Assembly: GCA_041663285.1 (NCBI GenBank)
Contig: JBAZSP010000030.1
Location: 1 to 12,750, forward strand
DNA length: 12,750 bases
From: UBA1435 sp041663285
GTDB taxonomy: Bacteria; Patescibacteriota; Microgenomatia; UBA12405
Reading direction: 5' to 3'
Shown: piece by piece, positions 6,622-12,750 of the stretch
Layout of the letters: every line of letters starts with the position of its first letter
Numbering within the stretch: position 1 is the first letter of the stretch
Translations under genes and position numbers: made by a program
Notes under the pieces: model-generated
Told to the model about the DNA's origin: nothing
The model's input: the letters and a program-made list of their open reading frames with translations, nothing else
Databases searched by the model: none

Positions 6622-7764
6622 TTAGGTGGATGAAGCGACCCGGTAATAAATTTTTAAGGTTTGTCTGGCGGTCTTGGCCCAGTTATAGTGACGGGCTACT
6701 TGTAGGCCGGTTTCAATCAGGTGGCGACGGAGTGATTGGTCAAAATAAACCTGGCTAAGAGCCTGGCTTATAGATTCAACAGAATAGGGGTCAACTAAGA
6801 TGGCAGCTCCACGGGCAATTTCGGGTAATGAGGAAAGATTACTGGTGATGACCGGGACGCCGACTTTAAGAGATTTGACAACGGGTAGCCCGAAACCCTC
6901 ATAGAGTGAGGGGTAGACCAAAGCTTTGGCGCCAGCATGTAAAGTTACCATGTCAGACTCTTTCACATAACCAAGAAGCCTAACATTGGGATCATTTTTG
7001 GCAACATCTTCTCCCCAGCCGTATTTACCGGCAATAGCTAGCTTGGCGGTTGTGTCGGGATGGCGAAGACAGAATTGACGAAAAGCTTCAATGAGCCGGT
7101 GAAGATTTTTTCGGGGCTCACGGGTTCCTTGCGCTAAAAAATAATTATCTAGCTCGTAGTGGTTTTTTAAGAGAGCGATTTTTTTATGACGGACAGAAGG
7201 CTGGAGACGGTTGAATTGATGGTATTTATTTTCGGCGGCCTCATAAATGACACTGGTTTTGGCCGGGTCAACTTGGGGAAAGATTTTAAAAAGATCACTA
7301 CGGGTGTTTTCGGAAACGCAGATAAAATGGGCGGCTGAAGTGGCGGCATGACGCATTTTGGTTTGGTGGTTTACGATGATTTTATGGCTATGCCATTCCG
7401 GATTTATAAAAGGGGTTAAGTCGTGGATTGTACAGATAGTTTTGGCCCGACGGGTCGGAGGATGAGTCCAATCCGAGGTGTGGAAAATATCGCATTGGCC
7501 GATAAATAATTCAATGGGGAAAAAATGAAGAGTATTCCAGACAATTTCGAAGAATCTTAAGGGGAGTTTATAATAATAGATGGTGACGTTGGGGAAGGAT
7601 TGGAGTTTCTCCAGACTTTTGGGGAAGGACAGGCCTTTTGAGGTAAAAAATAGCTTGTAAGTGTTAACTTTATCAATTTTTATCAGATTTTTAACCAAGT
7701 TAAGAGTATAGTTGCTGACGCCGGTTCCATAAGGGATAGAGTTGATATCAATTCCAATAATCAT
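6622..7764 (-). CDS. GT4 family glycosyltransferase with altered E-x7-E motif
   Basis: This 380-residue GT-B enzyme is paralogous to its downstream neighbour. It has GTGVSNYTLNLV at 13-24, CTIHDLTPFI at 111-120, FICVSENTRSDL at 147-158, and a donor domain beginning YFLAQGTREPRKNLHRLIEAF at 208-228. It continues with LAIAGKYGWG near 242-251 and YPSLYEGFGLPVVKSLK at 284-300. In most GT4 enzymes the motif is E-x7-E. Here E289 is present, but the second Glu is replaced by K297 (codon AAA), which I checked at base level. The rest of the motif, including VGVPVITSN and LPEIARGAAILVDP, is intact, so the gene is not decayed. The start lies 3 bp after the upstream GT2 stop. It probably transfers a sugar to the growing lipid-linked glycan; the donor is unknown and may be unusual. 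Confidence 0.9.
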   Translation of the reverse strand: MIIGIDINSIPYGTGVSNYTLNLVKNLIKIDKVNTYKLFFTSKGLSFPKSLEKLQSFPNVTIYYYKLPLRFFEIVWNTLHFFPIELFIGQCDIFHTSDWTHPPTRRAKTICTIHDLTPFINPEWHSHKIIVNHQTKMRHAATSAAHFICVSENTRSDLFKIFPQVDPAKTSVIYEAAENKYHQFNRLQPSVRHKKIALLKNHYELDNYFLAQGTREPRKNLHRLIEAFRQFCLRHPDTTAKLAIAGKYGWGEDVAKNDPNVRLLGYVKESDMVTLHAGAKALVYPSLYEGFGLPVVKSLKVGVPVITSNLSSLPEIARGAAILVDPYSVESISQALSQVYFDQSLRRHLIETGLQVARHYNWAKTARQTLKIYYRVASST

Positions 7765-7767
7765 AGC

Positions 7768-8751
7768 TTACTCGGAAGTACCGTATTTTAGCATTTTTTG
7801 AAGTTGTCGCCGGTTTTTTAACGTTTGGGGCAGGGCGGTGATGACTTGAAAAAGGACACCGAAAAGAGAAGGGATGATTAATGGCGGTGGTGTGTTTTTT
7901 ATTAATCCGGAAAGATTACGTAAACGTTCGATTATCAAAGGAAAGAAATTGCTTAGGATGTCCTTTGGGGAGTAATTTTTTATGATTAATAAGATCCAAT
8001 TTTTTAGATCCATCCTATAGCGGAAGTTGCCCATTTTGGAGGATGTGGCGCCGCCAATGTGATAAGAGATAGCTTGGGGGACGTAAAGAGTTAAAAAACC
8101 AAATCTAGCAAGTCTGAAGGATAGGTCGACATCTTCTTCGTAGGCAAAAAAAAGGGGGTCAAAAAGACCAACTTCGACGATAGATTTTTTTTGGTAAATT
8201 ACTAAAGCGGCCGAAGATCCCCAAACATAACTTGACGGTAGTTTGGATATTTGAGAAGCACGGTAAGGTATCTTGTTATTAATATTTTGGCATTTTCCAC
8301 GGTAATCATCAAAGATAAGTCCCTGTGACTCAATGGTGGTACCATCGTGATTTAAAACTGTTCCGGTAAAAGCTACTGTTTTGGAACCGGAAGGACGGGA
8401 AATTGGTAACAGCATGTGGCTAAACCAGTCGGGCGATAAAGTGATGTCGTTGTTGACTAAAACCACATAATCATATTTCGACCGCAGAATACCGGTGTTA
8501 ACGGCATGGGCAAAACCACAGTTTTTTGAAAGCGGAATGAGGACGTGGTCGAGATGATTGGCTTGGCAGAATGCTTGAAAAGCTTGAGGGCTTTGATCGC
8601 TGGAGTGGTTATCGACCAAAATAAATTCGTAATCAAAAATACGAGCCCGGGAGAGAGACAGAAAAAGTGACTCGAGACATTTTTTAAGGAGACTAGCACC
8701 GTTTAGGTTGGGAATAATGATGGAAAAACCTGGTAGTTGGGAATTGGTCAT
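7768..8751 (-). CDS. GT2 family glycosyltransferase (rhamnosyltransferase-like)
   Basis: This 327-residue GT-A enzyme has FSIIIPNLNG at 9-18, FILVDNHSSDQS at 43-54, NCGFAHAVNTGI at 77-88, and a DXD-type site as LVNNDI at 98-103. Then come WGSSAALVIYQKK at 177-189, GLFDPLFFAYEEDVDLSFRL at 195-214 with the acidic pair E206/D207, and SYHIGGATSS at 229-238. The layout matches the second GT2 of the operon (3389-4351) and rhamnosyltransferase-like proteins of lipopolysaccharide and capsule loci. The C-terminal 90 residues have hydrophobic stretches (about 264-305) that could anchor it to the inner face of the membrane. It starts in a 4-bp ATGA overlap with the DUF192 gene, which suggests coupled translation. 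An A8/G5 run at 8146-8158 lies within the FDPLFFAYEED codons. The sugar donor cannot be read from sequence. Confidence 0.92.
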   Translation of the reverse strand: MTNSQLPGFSIIIPNLNGASLLKKCLESLFLSLSRARIFDYEFILVDNHSSDQSPQAFQAFCQANHLDHVLIPLSKNCGFAHAVNTGILRSKYDYVVLVNNDITLSPDWFSHMLLPISRPSGSKTVAFTGTVLNHDGTTIESQGLIFDDYRGKCQNINNKIPYRASQISKLPSSYVWGSSAALVIYQKKSIVEVGLFDPLFFAYEEDVDLSFRLARFGFLTLYVPQAISYHIGGATSSKMGNFRYRMDLKNWILLIIKNYSPKDILSNFFPLIIERLRNLSGLIKNTPPPLIIPSLFGVLFQVITALPQTLKNRRQLQKMLKYGTSE

Positions 8752-9209
8752 AAGTTTGAAGGGACGGCAATATGATCGCCAACTTGAAGGCCAATATTTT
8801 TGGCTGTGTTGGCATTGAGCTCAATTACATAGCCGGCGGGAAGGGTATTTTTGTAGACTGTTAGTTGGGTGAGGGATTTGTTTTCGACCGGGGCAGTCTC
8901 GATGGTAACCACAATTCCTCTTTGGTTAACCCAGATTAGGTCGAGCGGGATTAAAGTGTCTTTCATCCAAAAGGGCAAAATCCCCTCCCCCGGAAAGACA
9001 AAAAGCATTCCACAGTTCGGGCAGAGGGCAACTCGGTTTGATAATCCAACTGCTTTTTGGGTGATCGTTTTAGCCAATTCAAGCCGAAAAAGATGCCGAC
9101 TAATGGGCAGATCGATAAATTGGGGAGAACGGGAGGTACGGAAAAATTTCAGGAAGATGATTATCAGCGAAAGGGAAAAAATTAGGATGATGATAATATT
9201 TTTTATCAT
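8748..9209 (-). CDS. DUF192 family protein with N-terminal membrane anchor
   Basis: This 153-residue protein starts with a strong hydrophobic segment (residues 4-20) that is a signal anchor or uncleaved signal peptide. A DUF192 (PF02643) domain follows. Its hallmarks are visible: TQKAVGLSNR at 50-59, PNCGMLFVFPGEG at 64-76, FWMKDTLIPLDLIWVNQRG at 80-98 and PAGYVIELNANTA at 124-136, then GLQVGDHI at 140-147. The function of the family is not established; members are small secreted or lipid-linked beta-rich proteins. It is the first gene of the leftward glycan operon and overlaps the next gene by ATGA. Its ATG has no Shine-Dalgarno site, and only about 46 bp separate it from the divergent gene. 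A long opposite-strand frame across this gene is a shadow. Confidence 0.88.
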   Translation of the reverse strand: MIKNIIIILIFSLSLIIIFLKFFRTSRSPQFIDLPISRHLFRLELAKTITQKAVGLSNRVALCPNCGMLFVFPGEGILPFWMKDTLIPLDLIWVNQRGIVVTIETAPVENKSLTQLTVYKNTLPAGYVIELNANTAKNIGLQVGDHIAVPSNL

Positions 9210-9255
9210 TAGTTATGCTATTTTAGCTGATGGTCGTATACAAAAAAATAGAAAG
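9210..9255. promoter_or_regulatory. Short divergent intergenic region, likely holding both promoters
   Basis: These 46 bp separate the starts of the leftward operon and the rightward UPF0104 gene. AT-rich words could serve as -10 elements, for example TAAAAT on the minus strand (9225-9220) and TATACA on the plus strand (9237-9242), but I see no well-spaced -35 partner for either. A small inverted repeat GCTA-TTT-TAGC lies at 9217-9227. Because the space is so short, transcripts on one or both sides may have very short leaders. Promoter placement is inference. Confidence 0.35.
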
Positions 9256-10206
9256 ATGACCCAAGTAGAGAGAATGTCTATAATCATAATGATGAAAGAG
9301 ATTGTGGCTTCCAGGTGGTTTAAAGCTGCCTTTTCGGTAGGGTTACTTTACTTGGCTTTCAGGAAAGTGGATATCGTGAGTGTTGGCCGGGAGATGCTGA
9401 CTGTCCCCTGGTGGTTCGTGGTAGTTAACTTTTTAATTTCGGTAATGGTATTTGTGGTATCGTCGGCCAGGTGGGCCAATTTGCTATTACCTAAAATAGA
9501 ACTGGGGGATGTGGTAAGGTTTACCAAATCAACTTTTATAGGTATGTATTACAGTATTTTTTTCCCGACGATGATTGCGGGAGACTTTTTGAAGTGGCCG
9601 TCGTTGACAAAAAAGTATCCTAGTTTGTCAAAAACGCTCTTACTCGGGTCGGCTTTAGTTGATAGAGTAGTAGGATTTAGCACTTTTATTTTAGTGGCGT
9701 TGGTGGCAGTTGTTTTAGGTAAAGTACTGGGTTATAGAATTGAAGCTTATTTAGTGTGGTTATTCGGGGGCTTATTTGCCGGAGTCATTTTTTTTTATAT
9801 AGCAGCCTACACCATTCCCTTTGAAAAGATTTCGGGGAAATGGAAAGTGGCAGATAAGCTAATAGAGATTGCCACAATATTAAAAAAGGTGGAAAGAAGA
9901 AGATTGATGGTGTCACTGGCTTTATCGGTTTTTTGCGAGATGTTGTGGATTTTTCAGATATTTTTAATTAGTGTTATGTTTAACAGTAGTTTTGGTTTAT
10001 TAAATTGTTTTATTTATCTACCAGTAATCGGGTTGATTTTGGTGTTACCGATTTCGATCGCCGGTTTTGGAGCTAGGGAGCAATTGTATTTAATATTTTT
10101 TAGCGGGCTGGGGCTTTTACCGGAAAAAATACTGTCAGTGTCAACATTTTTGGGCCTCACTGGAATATTTTGTTCTGTTGTCGGTGGGATATTGACTTTT
10201 TTTTAA
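9256..10206 (+). CDS. UPF0104 / MprF-type flippase-like membrane protein
   Basis: With the ATG at 9256 this is a 316-residue protein with about eight TM segments. It matches the lysylphosphatidylglycerol synthase TM region family (PF03706, also called flippase-like or AglD-type). Family marks are SARWANLLLP near 69-78, the FFPTMIAGDFLKW segment near 103-115 (usually Pro...GGD.xR), SALVDRVVGF near 133-142, and the C-terminal LPISIAGFGAREQLYL near 269-284. Relatives move lipids or lipid-linked intermediates across the membrane, or resist cationic peptides; no aminoacyl-transferase domain is attached here. The reading frame is open back to 8869, but that part is antisense to DUF192 and not protein-like. 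ATGs at 9274, 9289 and 9292 are also possible; M-K-E-I at 9292 resembles the usual family start. Its neighbours suggest a role with the lipid-linked glycan. Confidence 0.85.
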   Translation: MTQVERMSIIIMMKEIVASRWFKAAFSVGLLYLAFRKVDIVSVGREMLTVPWWFVVVNFLISVMVFVVSSARWANLLLPKIELGDVVRFTKSTFIGMYYSIFFPTMIAGDFLKWPSLTKKYPSLSKTLLLGSALVDRVVGFSTFILVALVAVVLGKVLGYRIEAYLVWLFGGLFAGVIFFYIAAYTIPFEKISGKWKVADKLIEIATILKKVERRRLMVSLALSVFCEMLWIFQIFLISVMFNSSFGLLNCFIYLPVIGLILVLPISIAGFGAREQLYLIFFSGLGLLPEKILSVSTFLGLTGIFCSVVGGILTFF

Positions 10207-10209
10207 GAC

Positions 10210-10237
10210 TTGACCGGCGGGAAATTTGCTTTATCAT
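10210..10237 (+). promoter_or_regulatory. Promoter of the metK leader
   Basis: TTGACC at 10210-10215 (5 of 6 to the -35 consensus) and TATCAT at 10232-10237 (5 of 6 to the -10 consensus) are separated by 16 bp. The expected transcription start is about 10243-10245, where the 5' strand of the riboswitch P1 helix begins. The -35 lies 4 bp after the stop of the UPF0104 gene. The fit of position to the RNA fold makes this the best-supported promoter of the window. Confidence 0.65.
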
Positions 10238-10244
10238 GGTTTTT

Positions 10245-10347
10245 GTGTGTCGAGAGTATCTCCTTTCAGGTAACTGAGTAGGGGTTGACAACCGAGGCCT
10301 CATATCTGGGGCTCGCGGTGCCTTTTCCAAGAAATTGGAAGACACGC
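10245..10347 (+). promoter_or_regulatory. SAM-I clan riboswitch aptamer upstream of metK
   Basis: A compact four-helix fold can be drawn by hand. P1 pairs GUGUGUC (10245-10251) with GACACGC (10341-10347). P2 pairs CUCC (10260-10263) with GGGG (10281-10284) and continues as UCAG/CUGA capped by GUAA (10266-10277). P3 pairs ACC (10291-10293) with GGU (10317-10319) and then GAG/CUC and CCUC/GGGG around loop AUAUCU. P4 is UUCCAA/UUGGAA capped by GAAA (10325-10340). The words GACAACC and GGUGCC flanking P3, and GAGAG after P1, match the conserved core of SAM-I and SAM-IV riboswitches. The P2 tip is a GNRA tetraloop, so the classic SAM-I P2-loop pseudoknot seems absent, which is closer to the SAM-I/IV variant class. 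No U-tract terminator follows. The gene downstream makes SAM, so negative feedback is expected. The clan call is strong; the subclass is uncertain. Confidence 0.82.
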
Positions 10348-10374
10348 CTCATTTATTAATTTGGAGGAGGAAAA
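10348..10374 (+). promoter_or_regulatory. metK ribosome binding site and likely expression platform
   Basis: GGAGGAGG (10363-10370) lies four bases before the ATG and is a near-ideal Shine-Dalgarno site. CCUC at 10347-10350, at the 3' edge of P1, could pair with GAGG of this site. SAM binding could therefore affect ribosome access directly. With no intrinsic terminator in view, control at translation is the simplest model. The pairing is short and is inference. Confidence 0.55.
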
Positions 10375-11487
10375 ATGAATTATTCCCTATTTGCGTCGGA
10401 GGCGGTTTGTGCCGGCCATCCAGATAAAGTTTGTGATCAGATTTCGGACGGGGTAGTAGACACGGCATTAGCTAATTATCCGAAGTCAAGAGTTGCCTGT
10501 GAAACCCTGGTTACGGTAGACAAAGTTATTATGGCAGGAGAGGTAACCTGCCCTGACAAAATTGACTTTGAACAGGTGGCCAGAAATACAATAAAACAAT
10601 TGGGGTATACGATTCCAGAATTGAGCTTTACCGACAAGTCAGCGGTAGAAGTGTACGTACATTGCCAATCACCGGATATCGCCATGGGAGTGGATGATGG
10701 TGGGGCCGGTGACCAAGGGATGATGTATGGCTATGCGGTATCGGAAACGCCAAACTTTATGCCGTTACCGATTGTGTTGGCTCAAGAGTTATGCCAAGCG
10801 ATGGACGACTTACAGCAGAGGGAACTGTCGTGCTTACTACCGGACGGAAAATCGGAGGTGGCAGTGAGGTACGAAAATGGGAAACCGGTAGCAATTGAAA
10901 AAATAGTGCTAGCGAAACCGTTCGACAGAAAAGTGAACAAGGAGGAGGTTAAGCAGAGTTTGTACAAACTGGCAGTGCTACCGTTACTGGAAAAATATAA
11001 ATTACCACCGGTTGCCTTGGAGGAAGTAGTTCTTAACGGTACCGGGCAGTGGGAAATCGGCGGTCCGGCCAGTGATACCGGAGTTACCGGGAGGAAGATA
11101 GTTGTCGATACTTATGGGGGTATGGGAAGAATCGGTGGTGGTGCATTTTCCGGTAAAGATCCGACAAAGGTAGATAGAAGTGGAGCATATGCAGCCCGCT
11201 ATATCGCCAAAAATATTGTGGCGGCAGGCTTAGCCGATAGGTGTGAAGTACAGTTGGCTTTTGTGATCGGGCATAAGCAACCAATTGCCAAAGCAATTGA
11301 AACTTTCGGGACGAACAAATATCCCACAAAAGCAGTCGAAGACTATGCCTGGGGATTAATGGATTTGTCGGTAGGGGGAATCATCCAGGAACTGGACTTG
11401 CTTCGGCCGATATATCAAAAAACTGCAGCTTATGGACACTTTGGCAAGGACGGTTTCCCTTGGGAGAAGATAAAGACAGATAAATAA
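10375..11487 (+). CDS. metK: S-adenosylmethionine synthetase
   Basis: This 370-residue enzyme makes S-adenosylmethionine from ATP and methionine in the cytoplasm. Domain marks are clear: EAVCAGHPDKVCDQISDGVVD at 9-29 (ATP-binding GHPDK and metal-binding Asp), the signature GAGDQGMMYGYA at 110-121, LLPDGKSEVAVRYENG at 154-169, GPASDTGVTGRKIVVDTYGG at 230-249, and the phosphate-binding GGGAFSGKDPTKVDRSGAYAAR at 254-275. All key motifs are intact. The protein is slightly shorter than the usual 380-400 residues, mainly because of small loop deletions and a short C-terminus. It is preceded by a SAM-I clan riboswitch and a very strong ribosome binding site. galE follows after 46 bp and may be cotranscribed. 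The identification is secure. Confidence 0.98.
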   Translation: MNYSLFASEAVCAGHPDKVCDQISDGVVDTALANYPKSRVACETLVTVDKVIMAGEVTCPDKIDFEQVARNTIKQLGYTIPELSFTDKSAVEVYVHCQSPDIAMGVDDGGAGDQGMMYGYAVSETPNFMPLPIVLAQELCQAMDDLQQRELSCLLPDGKSEVAVRYENGKPVAIEKIVLAKPFDRKVNKEEVKQSLYKLAVLPLLEKYKLPPVALEEVVLNGTGQWEIGGPASDTGVTGRKIVVDTYGGMGRIGGGAFSGKDPTKVDRSGAYAARYIAKNIVAAGLADRCEVQLAFVIGHKQPIAKAIETFGTNKYPTKAVEDYAWGLMDLSVGGIIQELDLLRPIYQKTAAYGHFGKDGFPWEKIKTDK

Positions 11488-11522
11488 TTTATAATCTGAC
11501 TTAGCATAATATTTTTTCACAG

Positions 11523-11528
11523 AGGAGG
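11523..11528 (+). promoter_or_regulatory. Strong ribosome binding site of galE
   Basis: AGGAGG lies five bases before the ATG at 11534 and decides this start. It is notable because the leftward operon has no such sites. A TATAAT word at 11490-11495 lies between metK and galE but lacks a good -35 partner, so a separate galE promoter is only possible. Confidence 0.7.
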
Positions 11529-11533
11529 GTAGG

Positions 11534-12538
11534 ATGATTTTAGTTACTGGAGGGGCCGGATATATTGGGTCCCATTGTGTTAAGAACCTTTTAGATGAAG
11601 GGTATGAGGTGGCGGTGGTTGATAATTTATTTCGTGGCTATAAGGAAGTTATTGAAGTGTTGCAAAAGAAATATGGGGAGAATAAGCTAAAGTTTTTTAA
11701 AGTAGATTTATTGGACAGAAAAGCAATAGATAAAGTCATAGAGGAAGTTAAGCCTGAGGGAGTTATCCATTTTGCGGCTATATGTTTAGTCAGCGAATCA
11801 ATGAGTAATCCCCTGCCCTATTTTGAAATTAATGTTGGTGGAACTTTAAATTTATTGGAGGCAATGGTTAGAAACAAGATCAATAATCTGATTTTTTTGT
11901 CGACAAGTACGGTTTATGGGGAAAATCATTATTTGCCAATAGACGAAAAACATCCGTTGTTACCGGTAAGTGTTTATGGTGAGTCCAAACTGATGATGGA
12001 AAAATTAGCTGATTGGTATAATCGTATACATGGAATTAATTATGTAATTTTCCGTTGTTTTAATGTAGCGGGGGCTGACAGGGACGGGCTGATCGGCGAC
12101 AGCAAAAAGCCTTCACAACTTTTAATTCAGAATGCAGTGAGAGGAGCATTGGGAATAGAGACTTTCAAATTAACCTGCTCAAAAGTAAATACACGGGATG
12201 GGAGCCCGGTAAGAGACTACGTAAATGTGGAGGACTTGGCGGATGCGTATTTAGCGGGATTAAAATACTTGTGGAATGATGGCAAGAATGAGGTGATTAA
12301 TTTGGGGACCGGAAAAGGCGATTCAGTCTTGGAAGTTGTGGAGAAAGTCAAAGAGGTCACCGGAGTCGACTTTTCGGTAGATCAAGGAGAAGCCAGAAAA
12401 GGAGATATTGCTGAGCTTTACGCGGATGCGACAAAAGCGGAGAAGCTTTTGGGCTGGAAAGCTAAAAGATCATTAAAGGATACGGTAGAGTCGTTGGCTA
12501 AATGGTACCGGGGGCATCCGAATGGCTGGAGTTATTAA
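11534..12538 (+). CDS. galE: UDP-glucose 4-epimerase (GalE-type)
   Basis: This 334-residue extended short-chain dehydrogenase has the NAD-binding GGAGYIG at 6-12, an acidic D30 at the end of the second strand (VVDNLFRG), HFAA at 79-82, the STSTVYG segment at 123-129 with catalytic Ser/Thr, and the catalytic pair Y148 and K152 in YGESK. Further family marks are RCFNVAGAD at 174-182, RDGSPVRDYVNVEDLADAY at 221-239, and the C-terminal EARKGDIAELYADATKAEKLLGW at 286-308. GalE interconverts UDP-glucose and UDP-galactose; some members also act on the N-acetyl forms, which sequence does not settle here. It would supply donors to the glycosyltransferases encoded on the other strand. The length is normal. 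The gene ends in a 41-bp tail-to-tail overlap with the minus-strand gene at the right edge. Confidence 0.93.
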   Translation: MILVTGGAGYIGSHCVKNLLDEGYEVAVVDNLFRGYKEVIEVLQKKYGENKLKFFKVDLLDRKAIDKVIEEVKPEGVIHFAAICLVSESMSNPLPYFEINVGGTLNLLEAMVRNKINNLIFLSTSTVYGENHYLPIDEKHPLLPVSVYGESKLMMEKLADWYNRIHGINYVIFRCFNVAGADRDGLIGDSKKPSQLLIQNAVRGALGIETFKLTCSKVNTRDGSPVRDYVNVEDLADAYLAGLKYLWNDGKNEVINLGTGKGDSVLEVVEKVKEVTGVDFSVDQGEARKGDIAELYADATKAEKLLGWKAKRSLKDTVESLAKWYRGHPNGWSY

Positions 12539-12750
12539 TTTTTTTTAGAAGATAATCGCCCAGCTGTGAATCGACCACTTGCCAGGAATCGTTGGGGAAA
12601 AGATGGAGGAAATCTTTATTGGTAATGACGTATTTGGTGTCGGCAGTGATGTGGCGTTCAATAGCCCCGGAGTCCAGGTAAAACAAGGGTGATTCGTATG
12701 GAATACCGGCAACAGCCAGGTTGAGTAATGACTTATGGGTGGTTCCGATT
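12498..12750 (-). CDS. Unrecognised protein, C-terminal part (cut by window edge)
   Basis: The minus frame is open from the window edge to a TAG at 12500-12498, giving the last 83 residues of a gene that starts beyond the window. The fragment runs from IGTTHKSLLNLAVAGIPYES through FYLDSGAIERHITADTKYVI to DSWQVVDSQLGDYLLKKI and a polar tail. The mix of short hydrophobic strands and the KYVITNK...W.VV pattern loosely resembles the soluble C-terminal end of PMT-like membrane glycosyltransferases, but this is a weak impression. The tail overlaps the 3' end of galE by 41 bp on the opposite strand. An internal TTG at 12686 is not needed as a start because the frame continues upstream. The function is not assigned. 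Confidence 0.6.
   Translation of the reverse strand, partial: IGTTHKSLLNLAVAGIPYESPLFYLDSGAIERHITADTKYVITNKDFLHLFPNDSWQVVDSQLGDYLLKKINNSSHSDAPGTI

Noticed and set aside
9217..9227. GCTA-TTT-TAGC inverted repeat as an operator
   Set aside because: Arms of four bases in AT-rich DNA are expected by chance, and there is no second copy.
8869..9255. N-terminal extension of the UPF0104 gene from an ATG at 8869
   Set aside because: The extra 129 residues are antisense to the well-supported DUF192 gene, do not look like the family, and several better starts exist at 9256-9292.
10325..10347. P4 hairpin of the metK leader as an intrinsic terminator
   Set aside because: The stem is short and no U-run follows it; it fits better as a helix of the aptamer.
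11490..11495. TATAAT word as a separate galE promoter
   Set aside because: No -35-like element at suitable spacing; metK-galE cotranscription explains the layout equally well.
1..12750. Defence system, CRISPR array, insertion sequence or prophage
   Set aside because: No direct repeat array, transposase, integrase, nuclease or phage-like gene is visible; all genes fit envelope glycan and SAM/sugar-nucleotide metabolism.

Overview
The window looks like a chromosomal piece of a small-genome bacterium, most likely a Patescibacteria (CPR) lineage of the Microgenomates type. This is inference from style, not a marker-gene result. The signs are moderate GC, junctions of a few bases between genes, Pro-Thr-rich spacers in an envelope protein, many glycosyltransferases and a slightly short MetK. 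TGA serves as a stop codon at two ATGA junctions, so the standard bacterial code (table 11) fits. No rRNA, tRNA, CRISPR array, transposase or attachment site was seen.

Positions 1-9209 hold one leftward (minus-strand) gene train of ten genes. In transcription order they are: a DUF192 protein with an N-terminal membrane anchor, a GT2 glycosyltransferase, two tandem GT4 glycosyltransferases, a left-handed beta-helix acyltransferase, an unrecognised two-TM protein, a second GT2, an O-antigen ligase/polymerase-like protein with a Pro-Thr-rich loop, a PMT/ArnT-like GT-C transferase, and a GT4 cut by the left window edge. Neighbouring genes overlap by 4-26 bp or lie 1-17 bp apart, so this is almost certainly one operon for a surface polysaccharide or glycoconjugate. 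The GT2 and GT4 enzymes would build the repeat unit, the acyltransferase would decorate it, and the two multi-TM enzymes would polymerise, ligate or modify it outside the membrane. None of these starts has a recognisable Shine-Dalgarno site.

Positions 9210-12538 run rightward: a UPF0104/MprF-type flippase-like membrane protein, then metK (SAM synthetase), then a galE-type epimerase that would supply UDP-galactose-type donors to the neighbouring glycosyltransferases. The 168 bases before metK carry the most striking non-coding element: a promoter followed at once by a compact RNA fold that matches the SAM-I riboswitch clan (GACAACC...GGUGCC core, closing helix P1, two GNRA-capped hairpins) and then a very strong Shine-Dalgarno site. 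This points to feedback control of SAM synthesis, probably at translation. At the right edge the 3' end of another minus-strand gene overlaps the end of galE tail to tail.
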